Below, one piece after another: positions 61,569 through 64,000 of a stretch of DNA of 64,000 bases (within the stretch, counting starts at the first letter, position 1; each line of letters opens with the position of its first letter). The stretch is from Hyphomicrobiales bacterium (GTDB taxonomy: Bacteria > Pseudomonadota > Alphaproteobacteria > Rhizobiales > Rhizobiaceae). Location of the stretch: assembly GCA_900468065.1 (NCBI GenBank), contig UBTA01000008.1:22770-86769 (forward strand), written 5' to 3'. Below the pieces are notes generated by a model. That model was not told the DNA's origin. It was given only the letters and a program-made list of their open reading frames with translations, and did no database searches. Made by a program: the position numbers and the translations under genes.

Positions 61569-62819
61569 ATGCGGTATTCGGCATTTTCCATCATCAGACA
61601 AGCGCTGACGGGCAACGTCAACTGGAAGCCGGCCTGGCGCCAGCCGGAACCAAAACCGTTTTACGACGTGATCATCGTCGGGGGCGGCGGCCATGGGCTG
61701 GCGACGGCCTATTATCTTGCCAAGGAATTTGGCCTGAAGAACATCGCGGTGCTGGAAAAGGGCTATCTCGGCTCCGGAAATGTCGGCCGTAACACGACGA
61801 TCGTTCGCTCCAACTACATGCTGCCCGGCAATGAACCGTTCTACGAGTTTTCGATGAAGCTCTGGGAGGGCATGGAGCGGGAGCTCAACTACAACGCCAT
61901 GCTGTCGCAGCGTGGCATCATCAACCTCTACCACAATGACGGCCAGCGCGACGCCTATATCCGCCGCGGCAATGCCATGTGGATGGAGGGCGTTCCGGCC
62001 GAGCTGCTCGACCGCGCCGCCTTGAAGAAGATGCTGCCCTTTTTGAACTTCGATCATGCCCGTTTTCCAATCATGGGCGGTCTGCTGCAGAAGCGCGGCG
62101 GCACGGCGCGTCACGACGCGGTTGCCTGGGGCTATGCCCGCGCCGCCGACCGTCTTGGCGTCGATCTCATCCAGAATTGCGAAGTCACAGGTATCCGCCG
62201 CGAGAATGGCGTGGTCACTGGCGTCGAGACATCCAGGGGCTTCATCGGTTGCGGCAAGCTCGGACTGGCGGCGGCGGGCAACACCTCGCGGGTTGGCGAG
62301 ATGGCGGACCTGAAGCTGCCGATCGAGAGCCATGTGCTGCAGGCCTTCGTCACCGAGGGGCTGAAGCCTGCCATCGATCACGTCATCACCTATGGCGCTG
62401 GGCATTTCTATATTTCCCAGTCGGACAAGGGCGGTCTGGTGTTCGGCGCCGAGATCGACGGTTACAATTCCTATGCCCAGCGCGGTAATCTGGCGACGGT
62501 CGAGCATGTGATGGAGGAGGGCGTGACGATGATCCCCGGCCTGTCGCGCGTGCGCGTGCTGCGCTCGTGGGGCGGGGTGATGGACATGAGCATGGACGGG
62601 TCGCCGATCATCAGCCACACGCCGATCGACAATCTCTACCTGAATTGCGGCTGGTGCTACGGCGGCTTCAAGGCGACGCCGGCATCCGGCTTTTGTTTTG
62701 CGCATCTGATCGCCAAGAACGAAACCCATCCCGTCGCCCGGTTCCTGCGCCTTGATCGCTTCGAGCGCGGCTATCCCATCGATGAACACGGCGCTGGCCC
62801 CCAGCCCAACCTGCATTGA
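61569..62819 (+). CDS. soxB: Sarcosine oxidase beta subunit
   Basis: The 416-residue flavoprotein has the FAD-binding motif DVIIVGGGGHGLATAYYLAK at about residues 33-52. It also has the heterotetrameric sarcosine oxidase beta pattern (RSNYMLPGNEPFYEFSMKLW, SWGGVMDMSMDGSPIISH, GGFKATPASG). Together with the alpha, gamma and delta subunits it oxidises sarcosine to glycine and methylene-tetrahydrofolate. It is first in soxB-soxD-soxA, the usual rhizobial order. Confidence 0.95.
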   Translation: MRYSAFSIIRQALTGNVNWKPAWRQPEPKPFYDVIIVGGGGHGLATAYYLAKEFGLKNIAVLEKGYLGSGNVGRNTTIVRSNYMLPGNEPFYEFSMKLWEGMERELNYNAMLSQRGIINLYHNDGQRDAYIRRGNAMWMEGVPAELLDRAALKKMLPFLNFDHARFPIMGGLLQKRGGTARHDAVAWGYARAADRLGVDLIQNCEVTGIRRENGVVTGVETSRGFIGCGKLGLAAAGNTSRVGEMADLKLPIESHVLQAFVTEGLKPAIDHVITYGAGHFYISQSDKGGLVFGAEIDGYNSYAQRGNLATVEHVMEEGVTMIPGLSRVRVLRSWGGVMDMSMDGSPIISHTPIDNLYLNCGWCYGGFKATPASGFCFAHLIAKNETHPVARFLRLDRFERGYPIDEHGAGPQPNLH

Positions 62820-62831
62820 GACCTTAAAAGA

Positions 62832-63110
62832 ATGGCGAGCCTCATTCACTGCCCGCACTGCGGCGTCCGGCCGAAGGAAGAGTTTTCGATCCGCGGCGAC
62901 GCGTCGCTGGTCCGCCCCGATCCGGAAGCATCCGACGAGGCGTGGAACGATTATGTCCATATTCGCAGCAACCCGCGCGGACGCTACCGCGAACACTGGC
63001 AGCATCTTGCTGGTTGCCGCCGCTGGCTGGTGGTCGAACGCGATACGTTTACCCATGAAGTGTTTTCCGTCACGGATGCTTCCTCCGTGGCGCGGGAGGC
63101 TGGACGATGA
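62832..63110 (+). CDS. soxD: Sarcosine oxidase delta subunit
   Basis: The 92-residue protein begins with a zinc-finger-like CPHCG motif (IHCPHCGVRPKEEF) and has the delta-subunit pattern YVHIRSNPRGRYREHWQHLA, then GCRRWLVVERDTF. It lies 12 bases after soxB and overlaps soxA (ATGA). In known enzymes this subunit binds zinc and contacts the alpha subunit. Confidence 0.93.
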   Translation: MASLIHCPHCGVRPKEEFSIRGDASLVRPDPEASDEAWNDYVHIRSNPRGRYREHWQHLAGCRRWLVVERDTFTHEVFSVTDASSVAREAGR

Positions 63111-64000
63111 CAGCCCATCGCCTCGCCTCTGGCGGTCTGGTCGATCGCAACGCGCCGCTTGATTTCCGGTTCGATGGCCGGAATCTGGCGGGATTTTCCG
63201 GCGATACGCTCGCCTCCGCGCTGCTTGCCAACGATCAGCTTCTGGTCGGCCGCAGCTTCAAATATCACCGGCCGCGCGGCATCGTTACCGCAGGGGCGTC
63301 CGAGCCGAATGCGTTGATGACCATCGGCAAGGGTGCCAGCAGTGACCCAAACACCAAGGCGACGGTCGCTGAGCTCTATTCCGGCCTCGATGCTCGCAGC
63401 CAGAACCGGTTTCCGTCGCTGAAATACGATTTTGGCGCGGTAAACGGCCTGCTAACGCCGTTCCTCGGCGCCGGTTTCTACTACAAGACCTTCATGTGGC
63501 CGGCGGCCTTCTGGGAAAAGGTTTACGAGCCGATCATCCGCAGGGCGGCAGGGCTCGGACGTGCGGTTCTGGAGCGCGATCCGCAGGCCTATGAAAAATG
63601 TTGGGCGCATTGCGATCTGCTGGTTGTCGGCTCCGGCCCGACGGGGCTGATGGCGGCGCTAACGGCCGGCCGTGCAGGCTTGCGGGTTATCCTTGCGGAC
63701 GAGGATTTCAGGCTGGGCGGGTCGCTGCTCGGCGAAACAGTGCGCATCGATGGTGTTTTCGCTGCGGATTTTGCCGAAACGGCGCTTGCGGAACTGCGGT
63801 CCTTGCCGAACGTGACGATGATGCCGCGCACCACCGTGTTCGGCTGGTACGACGACAACGTGTTTGGTGCCGACGAGCGGGTGCAAAAGCATGTGGCCTT
63901 GCCGCAGGCCAAGCTTCCGGTCGAGCGGCTCTGGCGCATCGTCGCCAAGCGGGCGCTGCTGGCGACGGGTGCAGAGGAACGGCCGCTGGTTTTCGGCGGC
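63107..64000 (+). CDS. soxA: Sarcosine oxidase alpha subunit, N-terminal part (cut by window edge)
   Basis: ATG 63107, overlapping the soxD stop, opens a frame that is still open at the window end (298 residues seen). LDFRFDGRNLAGFSGDTLAS at the N-terminus matches the ferredoxin-like first domain. CDLLVVGSGPTGLMAALTAG near residue 170 is the NAD/FAD-binding Rossmann motif of the family. The full protein is about 985 residues and carries the folate-binding domain at its C-terminus, outside the window. Confidence 0.9.
   Translation, partial: MTAHRLASGGLVDRNAPLDFRFDGRNLAGFSGDTLASALLANDQLLVGRSFKYHRPRGIVTAGASEPNALMTIGKGASSDPNTKATVAELYSGLDARSQNRFPSLKYDFGAVNGLLTPFLGAGFYYKTFMWPAAFWEKVYEPIIRRAAGLGRAVLERDPQAYEKCWAHCDLLVVGSGPTGLMAALTAGRAGLRVILADEDFRLGGSLLGETVRIDGVFAADFAETALAELRSLPNVTMMPRTTVFGWYDDNVFGADERVQKHVALPQAKLPVERLWRIVAKRALLATGAEERPLVFGG

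Overview
The window looks like a chromosomal segment of a Rhizobiaceae alphaproteobacterium (Rhizobium/Agrobacterium type). The grounds are high GC, many ATGA-overlapping gene pairs, palindromic intergenic repeats of rhizobial style, and neighbourhoods I recognise from rhizobia: cycHJKL next to feuPQ, then degP, a two-component system, glnE and a PleC-type kinase, plus soxBDA at the right end. No rRNA or tRNA gene, insertion sequence, integrase or CRISPR array was seen.

Layout. 1-6.3 kb: the start of a large restriction-modification-like enzyme (cut by the window edge), a YegD-type Hsp70, an atypical uracil-DNA glycosylase-like protein, two tiny proteins, an MFS and an EamA transporter. 6.8-12 kb: aminopeptidase N, then a PAS/PleC-type histidine kinase with a CtrA-like site upstream. 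12-26.5 kb, all on the minus strand: feuN, feuP, feuQ, a lipoprotein, cycH-cycJ-cycK-cycL (cytochrome c maturation), degP, a response regulator/kinase pair and glnE.

26.6-41.8 kb is the most unusual part: a gene cluster in the exact order of the Rhodobacter gene transfer agent (RcGTA) structural genes, g3 portal to g15 host-specificity protein, followed by a holin-like gene. Neither terminase gene (g1, g2) lies beside the portal. A 1.4-kb insert carrying small membrane-protein ORFs in the opposite orientation separates g11 from g12. A palindromic repeat has become coding sequence at the start of g14. Upstream of the portal are a 9-bp periodic TTTAA array and two tiny paralogous genes. A DUF2793 protein at 57.3-58.3 kb could be an unlinked fibre of the same particle.

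42-45.4 kb: a polyamine-type ABC importer (ATPase and two permeases, no binding protein) translationally coupled to a nitrilase-family amidohydrolase. 45.5-51.8 kb: a DUF3833 protein, a quinone/electrophile detoxification group (VOC dioxygenase, FMN reductase, and a dioxygenase-hydrolase fusion), an SDR, a Crp/Fnr regulator and a lone receiver. 52-57.3 kb: a TriABC-like RND pump with two lipoprotein adaptors. 57.3-64 kb: the DUF2793 protein, a TPR-GT41 glycosyltransferase, cysQ, and soxB-soxD-soxA (soxA cut by the window end). All family names were assigned by reading motifs; no database search was run.
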